From positions 1-64,000 of the forward strand of contig JBGAQP010000016.1 of assembly GCA_044220635.1 (NCBI GenBank): 64,000 nucleotides of DNA, read 5' to 3'. The stretch comes from JBGAQP01 sp044220635 (GTDB lineage Bacteria > Pseudomonadota > Gammaproteobacteria > Burkholderiales > Usitatibacteraceae). Positions 54,696 through 63,160 of this stretch are shown in pieces. The notes below the pieces were generated by a model. That model ran no database searches and had not been told where the DNA came from. It saw only the letters and a list, made by a program, of their open reading frames with translations. Position numbers and translations under genes: made by a program. Position 1 is the stretch's first letter. Each line of letters starts with the position of its first letter.

Positions 54696-57600
54696 GTGAA
54701 CGACCTGTCGCAGGCCCCCGGCGTCGATCCGGCCCCGCTCGAAGGCCCCCCCGCGGACGCGATCTCCATCCGCGGCGCGCGCCAGAACAACCTCAAGAAC
54801 CTCGACGTCGAGATTCCCCTCGGGGAGCTCGTCGTCGTCACCGGCCCCTCGGGCTCGGGCAAGTCCTCGCTCGTCTTCGACACCCTCTACGCCGAAGGGC
54901 AGCGGCGCTACGTCGAGACCTTCTCGCCCTACGCGCGCCAGTTCCTCGACCGCATGGACAAGCCGCAGGTCGACGCGATCGAGGGCGTGCCGCCCGCCAT
55001 CGCCATCGACCAGACGAACCCGGTGCGCACCTCGCGCTCCACCGTCGGCACGATGACGGAGATCAACGACCACCTGAAGCTGCTCTTCGCCCGCGCCGGG
55101 GCCCTGCACTGCCGCGGCTGCGCGCGGCCCGTGCGCCGCGACGCGCCGGAATCGATCTTCGCGGAGCTCGCCGCACGCGCCGCCGCCGCGGGCGACCCGC
55201 GCCTCCTCGTCACCTTCCCGATCGACGTGCCGAAGAATTTCACCGAAGCCGAGGTCACGAAGCACCTCGAGGCCCAGGGCTACGCGCGGATCCATGCGCG
55301 CAACGGCGCGCGGCTCGACGTCGTGCAGGACCGCCTGCGCATGGCGGGCGCGGAGAAGGCGCGCGTCGTCGAGGCGATCGAGGCGGCGCTGCGGGTGGGC
55401 GGCGGGCGGGTGAACGTGTTCGTGGAGGAGGAACGCGCTGCCCAGCCCTCCCCCCAGGGGAAGGGAGGTGCCTGGCGGTTCTCGACCGACCTGCACTGCC
55501 CCGACTGCGACATCCACTACTCCGACCCCACGCCCTCGCGCTTCTCGTTCAACTCACCCGTCGGCGCGTGCGAGACCTGCCGCGGATTCGGGCGGGTGAT
55601 CGGCGTGGACTACGGGCTCGTGATCCCCGACGAGTCGAAGACCCTCGCCGGCGGCGCGGTGAAGCCGTTCCGCACGCAAAGCTACGACGAGTGCCAGGAC
55701 GACCTCGAGAAGTACGCGAGGAAATACCGCGTGCCGCTCGAGCGCCCGTGGCGCGACCTCTCCGCCGAGCACAGGCGCTGGGTGATCGAGGGCGACGCGG
55801 ACTGGGTGAGCTGGGGCAAGACCGGCAAGACGCACTGGTACGGCGTGCAGCGTTTCTTCGACTGGCTCGAGACCAAGGCCTACAAGATGCACATCCGGGT
55901 GCTGCTCTCCCGGTACCGCGCGTACACGCCCTGCCCGGCCTGCGACGGCGCGCGCCTCAAGCCCGAGTCGCTCCTGTGGCGCGTGGGCTCGAAGGCCGAG
56001 GCCGACCGGGCGCTGGATCCCGCGAAGCGCCACCCGCCGAAAGGCGCGAAGTGGAGCCTGGAAGCGCTCGCGGCGCTGCCGGGGCTCTCGCTGCACGACG
56101 TGATGCTGCTGCCCGTGGAGCGCGCGAAGGCGTTCTTCGACCGGCTCTCGCTGCCGGCGCCGCTCGACCAGGCCACGGAGCTGCTCCTGGGCGAGGTCCG
56201 CGCCCGGCTGGGCTACCTCGGCGAGGTGGGGCTGGGCTACCTCACGCTCGACCGGCAGTCGCGCACGCTCTCCGGGGGCGAGGTGCAGCGGATCAACCTC
56301 ACCACGGCGCTCGGCACCTCGCTCGTGAACACGCTCTTCGTCCTCGACGAGCCCTCGATCGGCCTGCACCCGCGCGACATGGGGCGCGTGATCGACGTGA
56401 TGAAGCGGCTTCGCGACGCCGGCAACTCGCTGGTCGTGGTCGAGCACGACCCGCAGATCATGCTCGAGGCCGACCGCCTGCTCGACATGGGGCCGGGGCC
56501 GGGCGAGCGCGGCGGCGAGATCGTGTTCTTCGGCACGCCCGAGGAGCTCAAGCGGGCGAGCACGGTGACCGCGGACTACCTCTCGGGAAGACGGCGCGCG
56601 GACGACGCGTTCCGGAACGCGGGCGTTGCGCCGAGTCATTCCCGCGAGGGCGGGAATCCCGCCCGGGCCCCCGCCTCCGCGGGGGCGACGCAGGCGATGC
56701 CCCGGCTCGCCATCCGCGGAGCCACGGAGCACAACCTCAAGGACATCGACGTCGAGCTGCCGCTGCACCGGCTCGTGTGCGTCACGGGCGTTTCGGGCTC
56801 GGGCAAGTCGACGCTCATCCAGGACGTGCTGCACCCGGCGCTGCTCAAGCACCTGGGCAAGCCCACGGAATCGCCGGGGGCGTTCCGCGAGCTGCACGGC
56901 GAGGACCGGATCTCGGACGTGGTGTTCGTGGACCAGTCCCCGATCGGGCGCACGACGCGGTCCAACCCCGCGAGCTACGTGGGGGCGTTCGACGCGATCC
57001 GCGATCTCTTCGCGAGGACGCAGGAGGCGAGGACCCGCGGCTACACCGCCGGGACCTTCAGCTTCAACTCGGGCAACGGGCGCTGCCCGACCTGCAGCGG
57101 CAACGGCTTCGAGCACGTGGAGATGCAGTTCCTCTCGGACGTGTACCTGCGCTGCCCCGACTGCAACGGGCGGCGCTTCCGCGACGAGGTGCTCGAGATC
57201 CGCTGGGACGGCCGCAGCATCGCCGACGTCCTCGAGCTGACCGTGAACGAGGCGCTCGCGGTCTTCGCGGGCGTCCCCGAGGCGGTGGCGCGCCTGCAGC
57301 CGCTCGCCGACGTGGGGCTCGACTACCTGCGGCTGGGGCAGCCCGTCCCGACGCTCTCGGGCGGCGAGGCGCAGCGCCTCAAGCTCGCCGGGCACCTCGT
57401 GGAGGCCGCGGGCCGCCCCGTCGCCATGCTCCCGCGCCGCCCCGCGCAGACCATCGCGAGCGCGCTGCACCCGGAGGTCGCGCCCGCGCGCACCCGGCTC
57501 TTCCTCTTCGACGAGCCGACGACGGGCCTGCATTTCGACGACGTGGCGAAGCTGCTCGCGGCCTTCCGGCGCCTCATCGCCGCGGGGCATTCGCTCGTGG

Positions 57601-60557
57601 TGATCGAGCACAACCTGGACGTGATCCGCGCCGCCGACTGGATCGTGGACCTCGGCCCCGAGGGGGGCGACGCCGGCGGCGAGGTGGTCTGCGCCGGGAC
57701 GCCGAAGGAGGTGATGCGCCACGCCGCCTCCCACACCGGCCGGGCGCTCGTGGCGTACGAGAAGTCGCTGGGCGGTCTTTCCCGCGAAGGCGGGAAACCG
57801 GTGCCTGGAGTGGCGGAGCCTCGGCCGGATTCCCGCCTTCGCGGGAATGACGGGGCGCGGGGGGGCAGGATCACCGTGCGCCACGCGCGCGAGCACAACC
57901 TGAAGGGCATCGACGTCGCGATCCCGCGCGAGCAGTTCACGGTGATCACCGGCGTGTCGGGCTCCGGCAAGTCCACGCTCGCCTTCGACATCCTCTTCGC
58001 CGAGGGCCAGCGGCGCTACCTCGAGTCGCTCAACGCCTACGCGCGCCAGTTCGTGCAGCCCGCCTCGAAGCCCGACGTGGACGCGATCTTCGGCATCCCG
58101 CCCACGGTCGCGATCGAGCAGCGCACGAGCCGCGGCGGATCGAAGAGCACGGTGGCCACCCAGACGGAGATCCACCACTTCCTGCGGCTTCTCTTCGTGA
58201 AGCTCGGCACGCAGCATTGCCCCGACTGCAAGGTGCCGATCGAGCCCCAGAGCCTGGATGCGATCGCGGCGCGGATCCTGAAGGAGCACCGCGGGCAGAC
58301 CCTCGGCGTGCTCGCCCCGCTCGTGGTGAACCGCAAGGGCTTCTACACGGACCTCGCCAAGTGGGCGAAGGCGAAGGGGGTCTCGCACCTGCGCGTGGAC
58401 GGGGAGTTCCATCCGACCGAGCGCTGGCCGCGGCTCGACCGCTTCCGCGAGCACACGCTGGAGATGCCGGTGGCCGAGGTGCAGGTCGCCCCCGCCAAAG
58501 AGAAGGCGCTGCGGGAAGCCCTCGCGCAGGCCGTCGAGCACGGCAAGGGCATCGTCCACGTGCTCGCCGGCGGCTGGGGGGCGCGCGAGGCGCTCGTCTT
58601 CTCCACGAAGCGCGCCTGCCGCTCCTGCGGACGCAGCTTCCAGGAGCTCGACCCGCGCCTCTTCTCCTACAACTCGAAGCACGGCTGGTGCCCGGCCTGC
58701 TACGGCACCGGCGTGAAGCTCGAGGGATCGGGCATCGACTGGAACGACGAGCGCGCGAAGACCGGCACCGAGGACCACGTGCTCGATTCCTGGGTATCGT
58801 GGCTGGAGCTGGAGGAATCCTGCCCCGCCTGCGAGGGCCGGCGCCTCAACCCCGAGGCGCTCGCCGTCACCTTCCGCGGGGATTCGATCGCGGATCTCAG
58901 CGCGCAGCCCATCGCCGCCGCGCACCGGCTCTTCCGCGGCCTGAAGCTCGAGGGCCGCGAGCAGGAAATCGCGCGCGACATCCTCGCGGAGCTCGCCTCG
59001 CGCCTTTCCTTCCTGGAGCAGGTGGGGCTCGGCTACCTCTCGCTCGACCGGGGCGCGCCCACGCTCTCGGGCGGCGAGGCGCAGCGCATCCGCCTCGCCG
59101 CGCAGCTCGGCTCCAACCTGCGCGGCGTGTGCTACATCCTCGACGAGCCCACCATCGGGCTGCACCCGCGCGACAACCGCGTCCTGCTCGAGACGCTCTC
59201 GCGGCTGCGCGCCAAGGGCAACACGCTGGTCGTGGTCGAGCACGACGAGGACACCATCCGCCACGCCCAGCACGTGATCGACCTCGGCCCCGGCGCGGGG
59301 CGGCTCGGCGGGCGCATCGTCGCCGAGGGCACGGCGGACGAGCTCGAGCGCAATCCCGATTCCGTCACCGGGCGCTTCCTCGCGAAGCCGCTCGCCCATC
59401 CGCTCCAGCCGCGCCGCCCCGTCGGCGCGCGCTCGCCCGCGATCGAGGTGGCCGGCGCGGACCTTCACAACCTGAAGGGCATCGGCGTGCGCTTCCCGCT
59501 CGCGCGGCTCAGCGTGGTCACCGGCGTCTCCGGCTCCGGGAAGTCCACGCTCGCCCGCGACGTGCTGCGGGAGAACCTCGAGCGGCTGGTGGACAGCGCG
59601 CGCCACCGCAAGGCGGCTGGCGCCCCCTCGGGCTGCAAGTCGATCAGGGGCTGGGAGGCGGTCACGCGCGTCCTCGAGGTGGACCAGACGCCGATCGGGA
59701 AGACGCCCCGGTCCTGCCCGGCCACCTACGTCGGCTTCTTCGACACGATCCGCAAGCTCTTCGCCGACACGCAGGAAGCGCGCATCCGCGGCTACACGGC
59801 GAGCCGTTTCTCGTTCAACGCGGGCGGCGGCAAGGGCAAGGGGAAGGGCAAGCCCGCCGCGGCGGGCGGGCGCTGCGACGAATGCGAGGGCCAGGGCATC
59901 AAGAAGGTCGAGATGAGCTTCCTGCCGGACGTGAAGGTGCTGTGCGAATCCTGCGGCGGCGCGCGGTTCAACCCCGAGACGCTCGCCGTGAGGCTGCGCG
60001 GCCGCTCGATCGGCGAGGTGCTCGCGATGAGCGTGGACGAGGCGGCGGACTTCTTCGCCGCGCACCCCTCGATCCACCACGCGCTGCGCCTGCTGCAGGA
60101 CGTGGGCCTGGGCTACCTCACCCTCGGCCAGCAGAGCCCGACGCTCTCGGGCGGCGAGGCGCAGCGCATCAAGCTGGTCACCGAGCTCGCCAAGGTCCGC
60201 ACCGCGCCTGCCTCTGCCCCGGGAGCGGGCCGCGGAGAGGGTCGAGCGCGTTTCGCCGCGCAGCACACTCTGTACGTCCTCGACGAGCCCACGGTGGGCC
60301 TGCACATGGCCGACGTCGAGAAGCTGATCCGCGTGCTGCACCGCCTCGTCGACGCGGGCAACACCGTCGTGCTGATCGAGCATAATCTCGACGTGATCGC
60401 CGAAGCCGACTGGATCGTGGACCTCGGCCCCGAAGGCGGGGAGGCCGGCGGCCGCGTGGTCCTCGCCGCGCCCCCGGAGGCGTTCCTCGCCCCCGGCGCG
60501 AAGACCCACACCGCGAAGGCGCTGCGGGCGTTCACGCGGGGGCACGCGCATGGCTAG
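54696..60557 (+). CDS. uvrA: Tandem double-length excinuclease ABC subunit UvrA
   Basis: 1953 residues, twice the ~940 of E. coli UvrA, made of two UvrA copies joined head to tail. There are four ATPase domains, with Walker A near residues 49 (GPSGSGKSS), 698, 1083 and 1609, and signatures LSGGEVQR near 525 and LSGGEAQR near 887, 1458 and 1818. Both halves keep zinc modules such as CPTCSGNG...CPDCNG and CDECEGQG...CESCGG. UvrA loads UvrB at damaged DNA for nucleotide excision repair. Burkholderiales are known to have such long forms. The start is GTG. Two in-frame palindromic inserts lie in the linkers at ~648 and ~1028. The end overlaps the next gene by 8 bases. Confidence 0.93.
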   Translation: MNDLSQAPGVDPAPLEGPPADAISIRGARQNNLKNLDVEIPLGELVVVTGPSGSGKSSLVFDTLYAEGQRRYVETFSPYARQFLDRMDKPQVDAIEGVPPAIAIDQTNPVRTSRSTVGTMTEINDHLKLLFARAGALHCRGCARPVRRDAPESIFAELAARAAAAGDPRLLVTFPIDVPKNFTEAEVTKHLEAQGYARIHARNGARLDVVQDRLRMAGAEKARVVEAIEAALRVGGGRVNVFVEEERAAQPSPQGKGGAWRFSTDLHCPDCDIHYSDPTPSRFSFNSPVGACETCRGFGRVIGVDYGLVIPDESKTLAGGAVKPFRTQSYDECQDDLEKYARKYRVPLERPWRDLSAEHRRWVIEGDADWVSWGKTGKTHWYGVQRFFDWLETKAYKMHIRVLLSRYRAYTPCPACDGARLKPESLLWRVGSKAEADRALDPAKRHPPKGAKWSLEALAALPGLSLHDVMLLPVERAKAFFDRLSLPAPLDQATELLLGEVRARLGYLGEVGLGYLTLDRQSRTLSGGEVQRINLTTALGTSLVNTLFVLDEPSIGLHPRDMGRVIDVMKRLRDAGNSLVVVEHDPQIMLEADRLLDMGPGPGERGGEIVFFGTPEELKRASTVTADYLSGRRRADDAFRNAGVAPSHSREGGNPARAPASAGATQAMPRLAIRGATEHNLKDIDVELPLHRLVCVTGVSGSGKSTLIQDVLHPALLKHLGKPTESPGAFRELHGEDRISDVVFVDQSPIGRTTRSNPASYVGAFDAIRDLFARTQEARTRGYTAGTFSFNSGNGRCPTCSGNGFEHVEMQFLSDVYLRCPDCNGRRFRDEVLEIRWDGRSIADVLELTVNEALAVFAGVPEAVARLQPLADVGLDYLRLGQPVPTLSGGEAQRLKLAGHLVEAAGRPVAMLPRRPAQTIASALHPEVAPARTRLFLFDEPTTGLHFDDVAKLLAAFRRLIAAGHSLVVIEHNLDVIRAADWIVDLGPEGGDAGGEVVCAGTPKEVMRHAASHTGRALVAYEKSLGGLSREGGKPVPGVAEPRPDSRLRGNDGARGGRITVRHAREHNLKGIDVAIPREQFTVITGVSGSGKSTLAFDILFAEGQRRYLESLNAYARQFVQPASKPDVDAIFGIPPTVAIEQRTSRGGSKSTVATQTEIHHFLRLLFVKLGTQHCPDCKVPIEPQSLDAIAARILKEHRGQTLGVLAPLVVNRKGFYTDLAKWAKAKGVSHLRVDGEFHPTERWPRLDRFREHTLEMPVAEVQVAPAKEKALREALAQAVEHGKGIVHVLAGGWGAREALVFSTKRACRSCGRSFQELDPRLFSYNSKHGWCPACYGTGVKLEGSGIDWNDERAKTGTEDHVLDSWVSWLELEESCPACEGRRLNPEALAVTFRGDSIADLSAQPIAAAHRLFRGLKLEGREQEIARDILAELASRLSFLEQVGLGYLSLDRGAPTLSGGEAQRIRLAAQLGSNLRGVCYILDEPTIGLHPRDNRVLLETLSRLRAKGNTLVVVEHDEDTIRHAQHVIDLGPGAGRLGGRIVAEGTADELERNPDSVTGRFLAKPLAHPLQPRRPVGARSPAIEVAGADLHNLKGIGVRFPLARLSVVTGVSGSGKSTLARDVLRENLERLVDSARHRKAAGAPSGCKSIRGWEAVTRVLEVDQTPIGKTPRSCPATYVGFFDTIRKLFADTQEARIRGYTASRFSFNAGGGKGKGKGKPAAAGGRCDECEGQGIKKVEMSFLPDVKVLCESCGGARFNPETLAVRLRGRSIGEVLAMSVDEAADFFAAHPSIHHALRLLQDVGLGYLTLGQQSPTLSGGEAQRIKLVTELAKVRTAPASAPGAGRGEGRARFAAQHTLYVLDEPTVGLHMADVEKLIRVLHRLVDAGNTVVLIEHNLDVIAEADWIVDLGPEGGEAGGRVVLAAPPEAFLAPGAKTHTAKALRAFTRGHAHG
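56638..56685. repeat. Palindromic repeat insert in uvrA, linker 1
   Basis: Two adjacent hairpins inside the coding sequence: ATTCCCGC/GCGGGAAT (56638-56645 and 56650-56657) and CCCCCGC/GCGGGGG (56668-56674 and 56679-56685). The encoded residues SREGGNPARAPASAGAT are not part of the UvrA fold. It sits between the first half's two ATPase domains at about residue 650. Confidence 0.7.
57779..57847. repeat. Palindromic repeat insert in uvrA, linker 2
   Basis: A 23-base inverted repeat with one mismatch: left arm 57779-57801, right arm 57825-57847, separated by 23 bases. It encodes residues ~1028-1051 in the junction between the two UvrA halves (SREGGKPVPG...PDSRLRGND), the translation typical of a dispersed bacterial repeat rather than of UvrA. 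Confidence 0.85.
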
Positions 60558-62355
60558 GACGCGCGGGCCCGTTCTCGCCGCCGCGCTCCTCGCCGCGGCG
60601 GCGGGCGCCCCGGCGGCCGATGCGAACAAGGTCTTCCGCTACGCCTTCGAGGTGGCCGAGACCAGCCTCGACCCGCACAAGGTGAGCGACCTGTACTCGA
60701 ACATCCTCAACTCGGCGGTATTCGACGCCCCGCTCGTCTACGACTACCTCGCGCGGCCCGCGAAGCTCAAGCCCAACACGCTCGCCGCGCTCCCGGAGAT
60801 CAGCGCCGACGGCCTCACCTACACGATGCGCGTGAAACCGGGCATCTATTTCGCCGACGACCCGGCGTTCAACGGCAGGAAGCGCGAGCTCGTGGCCGAG
60901 GACTACGTGTACTCGATCAAGCGGCTGATGGACCCGAAGCTGAGGGCCCCGCTCCTCGCGGAGATCGAGGGCTACATCGTCGGCAGCGACGAGGCGCTCG
61001 CGAAGGCGAGGAAGCAGGGCCGGCTCGACTACGACGCGCCCATCGAGGGGCTCAAGGCGCTCGACCGCTACACGTTCCGGATCAAGCTCACGCAGCCCTA
61101 CTACGTCTTCATCTTCAACCTCGCGGACTGCCGCGTGTCCTGCGCGGTCGCGCGCGAGGTGGTCGAGCGCTACGGCGACGACATCGGCTCCCACCCCGTG
61201 GGCACGGGCGCCTACCGGCTCGCGTTCTGGAAGCGCTCCTCGAAGCTCGTCTTCGAGGCGAACCCGGGCTACCGGGAGGAGTACTTCGAGGGCGAGCCCG
61301 CCCCGGGCGACCGGGAGGCCGAGGCGATCCTCGCCCGGCACAAGGGCAAGCGGCTGCCGATGGTGGGCAAGGTCGAGGTCTACATCATCGAGGAGACGCA
61401 GCCTCGCTGGCTCGCGTTCCTCAACGGCGAGCACGACCTGATGTTCCGCATCCCCGAAGAGTTCGCCTTCCAGGCGATCCCCAACAACGAGCTCGCGCCG
61501 AACCTGCGCCGCAAGGGCATCCACATGGCGCAGGTGCCCGCGCTCGACCTCACCTTCAACTACTTCAACATGGAGGACCCGGTGGTCGGGGGCTACACGC
61601 CCGAGAAGGTGGCGCTGCGCCGCGCGATCTCGCTCGCCTACAAGACGAGCGACGAGATCGCCATCATCCGCAAGAACCAGGCGATCCCCGCGCAGACGCC
61701 CTACAGCCCCGGCGTGGCGGGCTGGGACCCGAACTTCCGCACGAGCGCGGGCGAATACAGCCCCGCGAAGGCGAAGGCGCTGCTCGACATGTTCGGCTAC
61801 GTGGACCGCGACGGCGACGGCTACCGCGAGATGCCCGACGGCAGTCCCCTCGTGCTCGCGTTCAACTCCACGCCCACGGCGCGCGACAACCAGCTCGACG
61901 AGCTCTGGAAGCGCAGCATGGACGAGATCGGCGTGAGGATGAGCTTCCGCAAGGCGAAGTGGCCCGACCTGCTGAAGGAGTCCGACGCGGGCAAGCTCAT
62001 GTTCTGGCAGCTCGGCGGCTCGGCCTCCTCGCCCGACGCGGACACCTGGCTCACCTCGCTCTACGGGCCGAACTCGGGATTCAAGGGCAACCGCGCGCGC
62101 TTCCGGCTGGAGGCCTACGACCGCCTTTACGAGAAGGCGCGCGTCATGCCCGACTCGCCCGAGCGAACGAAGGTCTACCAGGAGATGGCGAAGCTCGTGG
62201 TCGCCTACGCGCCGTGGAAGGTGAACACCCACCGCATCCTCACGGACCTCTGGTATCCCTGGGTCATCGGCTACCGCCGCCCGCTGGTGCAGAGCCAGTC
62301 CTTCTGGCGATTCCTCGACATCGACGTCGCGAAGAGCCCCGCGGCCGCGCGCTAG
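60550..62355 (+). CDS. Peptide/solute ABC transporter substrate-binding protein (SBP_bac_5)
   Basis: 601-residue family 5 extracellular solute-binding protein with a signal peptide ending near APAADAN. Typical features are KVFRYAFEVAETSLDPHKV near the start, PVGTGAYRLAFWKRSSK, VALRRAISLAYKTSDEI and PYSPGVAGWDPN. The family binds peptides, nickel or other solutes for an ABC importer. No permease or ATPase gene is next to it. It overlaps the end of uvrA by 8 bases, so it is probably co-transcribed. NnrU follows after 9 bases. Confidence 0.88.
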   Translation: MARTRGPVLAAALLAAAAGAPAADANKVFRYAFEVAETSLDPHKVSDLYSNILNSAVFDAPLVYDYLARPAKLKPNTLAALPEISADGLTYTMRVKPGIYFADDPAFNGRKRELVAEDYVYSIKRLMDPKLRAPLLAEIEGYIVGSDEALAKARKQGRLDYDAPIEGLKALDRYTFRIKLTQPYYVFIFNLADCRVSCAVAREVVERYGDDIGSHPVGTGAYRLAFWKRSSKLVFEANPGYREEYFEGEPAPGDREAEAILARHKGKRLPMVGKVEVYIIEETQPRWLAFLNGEHDLMFRIPEEFAFQAIPNNELAPNLRRKGIHMAQVPALDLTFNYFNMEDPVVGGYTPEKVALRRAISLAYKTSDEIAIIRKNQAIPAQTPYSPGVAGWDPNFRTSAGEYSPAKAKALLDMFGYVDRDGDGYREMPDGSPLVLAFNSTPTARDNQLDELWKRSMDEIGVRMSFRKAKWPDLLKESDAGKLMFWQLGGSASSPDADTWLTSLYGPNSGFKGNRARFRLEAYDRLYEKARVMPDSPERTKVYQEMAKLVVAYAPWKVNTHRILTDLWYPWVIGYRRPLVQSQSFWRFLDIDVAKSPAAAR

Positions 62356-62358
62356 AAT
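62353..62358 (+). promoter_or_regulatory. Putative -10 box TAGAAT, leaderless-type
   Basis: TAGAAT overlaps the stop codon of the preceding gene and ends 6 bases before the NnrU ATG at 62365, so the mRNA would start at the start codon. No clear -35. Confidence 0.35.
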
Positions 62359-62364
62359 GGGGCC

Positions 62365-63045
62365 ATGGACCCCCTCGCCCACCTCGGACTCGCCACCCTC
62401 GTCTTCCTCGCCACGCATTTCGTCTCGAGCACGCCGGTGCGCGTGTCGCTCGTCGAGGCCATCGGCGAGAAGGCCTACCTCGGCTCCTACTCCCTGGTCT
62501 CGTTCCTCACCATCGGCTGGATGATCTGGGCCTACGCGCACGCGCCCGCCACCCCGATCTGGCAGATCCCCGGTGTGAAGCTCTGGCCGCTCGCGGTGAT
62601 GCCCTTCGCGATGATCCTCGTCGCCGCGGGGCTCATGACGCGCAATCCGACGCTCGTCGGGCAGGAGGGGCTGCTCAAGGCCGCCGAGCCCGCGCGCGGG
62701 ATGCTCCGCGTCACGCGCCACCCGCTGATGTGGGGGATCGCGCTGTGGGCCGCGGTGCACCTGCTCGCCCGCGGCGACGCCGCCTCACTCATCTTCTTCG
62801 GCGGCTTCCTCGTCGTCGCCCTCCTGGGAACGAAGCTCATCGACGCGCGCAAGGCCGACACCCTGGGCGAGGACTGGCGCCGCTTCGCCGAGGCGACCTC
62901 GAACGTGCCGTTCTCGGCGATCGTCGAGGGGCGCAACCGCTTCGTCTTCGCGGAGATCGGCTGGAAGAGGGTGATCGCGGGGCTCGCGTTGTACGGCGTC
63001 GTCCTCGCCCTGCATCCCTGGCTCTTCGGCGCCCGCGCGTACTGA
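62365..63045 (+). CDS. NnrU family membrane protein
   Basis: 226-residue membrane protein with about six helices. THFVSSTPVRVSLVEAIGEKAYLGSYSLVSF and RVTRHPLMWGIALWAAVHLL match NnrU, a family linked to nitric oxide and nitrite reductase clusters and named for Nnr regulation. No denitrification genes are adjacent. The first half includes WMIWAYAHAP and a VKLWPLAVMPFAMILV helix. The next gene has an FNR-like site, which fits an oxygen- or NO-responsive neighbourhood. Confidence 0.88.
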   Translation: MDPLAHLGLATLVFLATHFVSSTPVRVSLVEAIGEKAYLGSYSLVSFLTIGWMIWAYAHAPATPIWQIPGVKLWPLAVMPFAMILVAAGLMTRNPTLVGQEGLLKAAEPARGMLRVTRHPLMWGIALWAAVHLLARGDAASLIFFGGFLVVALLGTKLIDARKADTLGEDWRRFAEATSNVPFSAIVEGRNRFVFAEIGWKRVIAGLALYGVVLALHPWLFGARAY

Positions 63046-63088
63046 GCCGCGGGCCGCGCGCCGGGCCCGCCGGGGCGGCACCCGCGGA

Positions 63089-63102
63089 TTGACGCGGGTC
63101 AA
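63089..63102 (+). promoter_or_regulatory. FNR/ANR-type binding site
   Basis: TTGACGCGGGTCAA is a perfect TTGAC-N4-GTCAA palindrome matching the FNR/ANR/DNR half-site layout (TTGAT-N4-ATCAA consensus). It is centred 65 bases before the ATG of the Lon-family gene. It suggests oxygen-responsive control. Confidence 0.6.
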
Positions 63103-63160
63103 CAGCCCGCGGGCCGGCGGGTCCAGACTGGAAGCTCTCCGTGCGCGGGACCCCGCCACC

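Noticed and set aside
55554..60629. A 1691-codon minus-strand open frame opposite uvrA
   Set aside because: It is antisense to the intact UvrA motifs and has no recognisable domain; it is an artefact of GC-rich codon usage.
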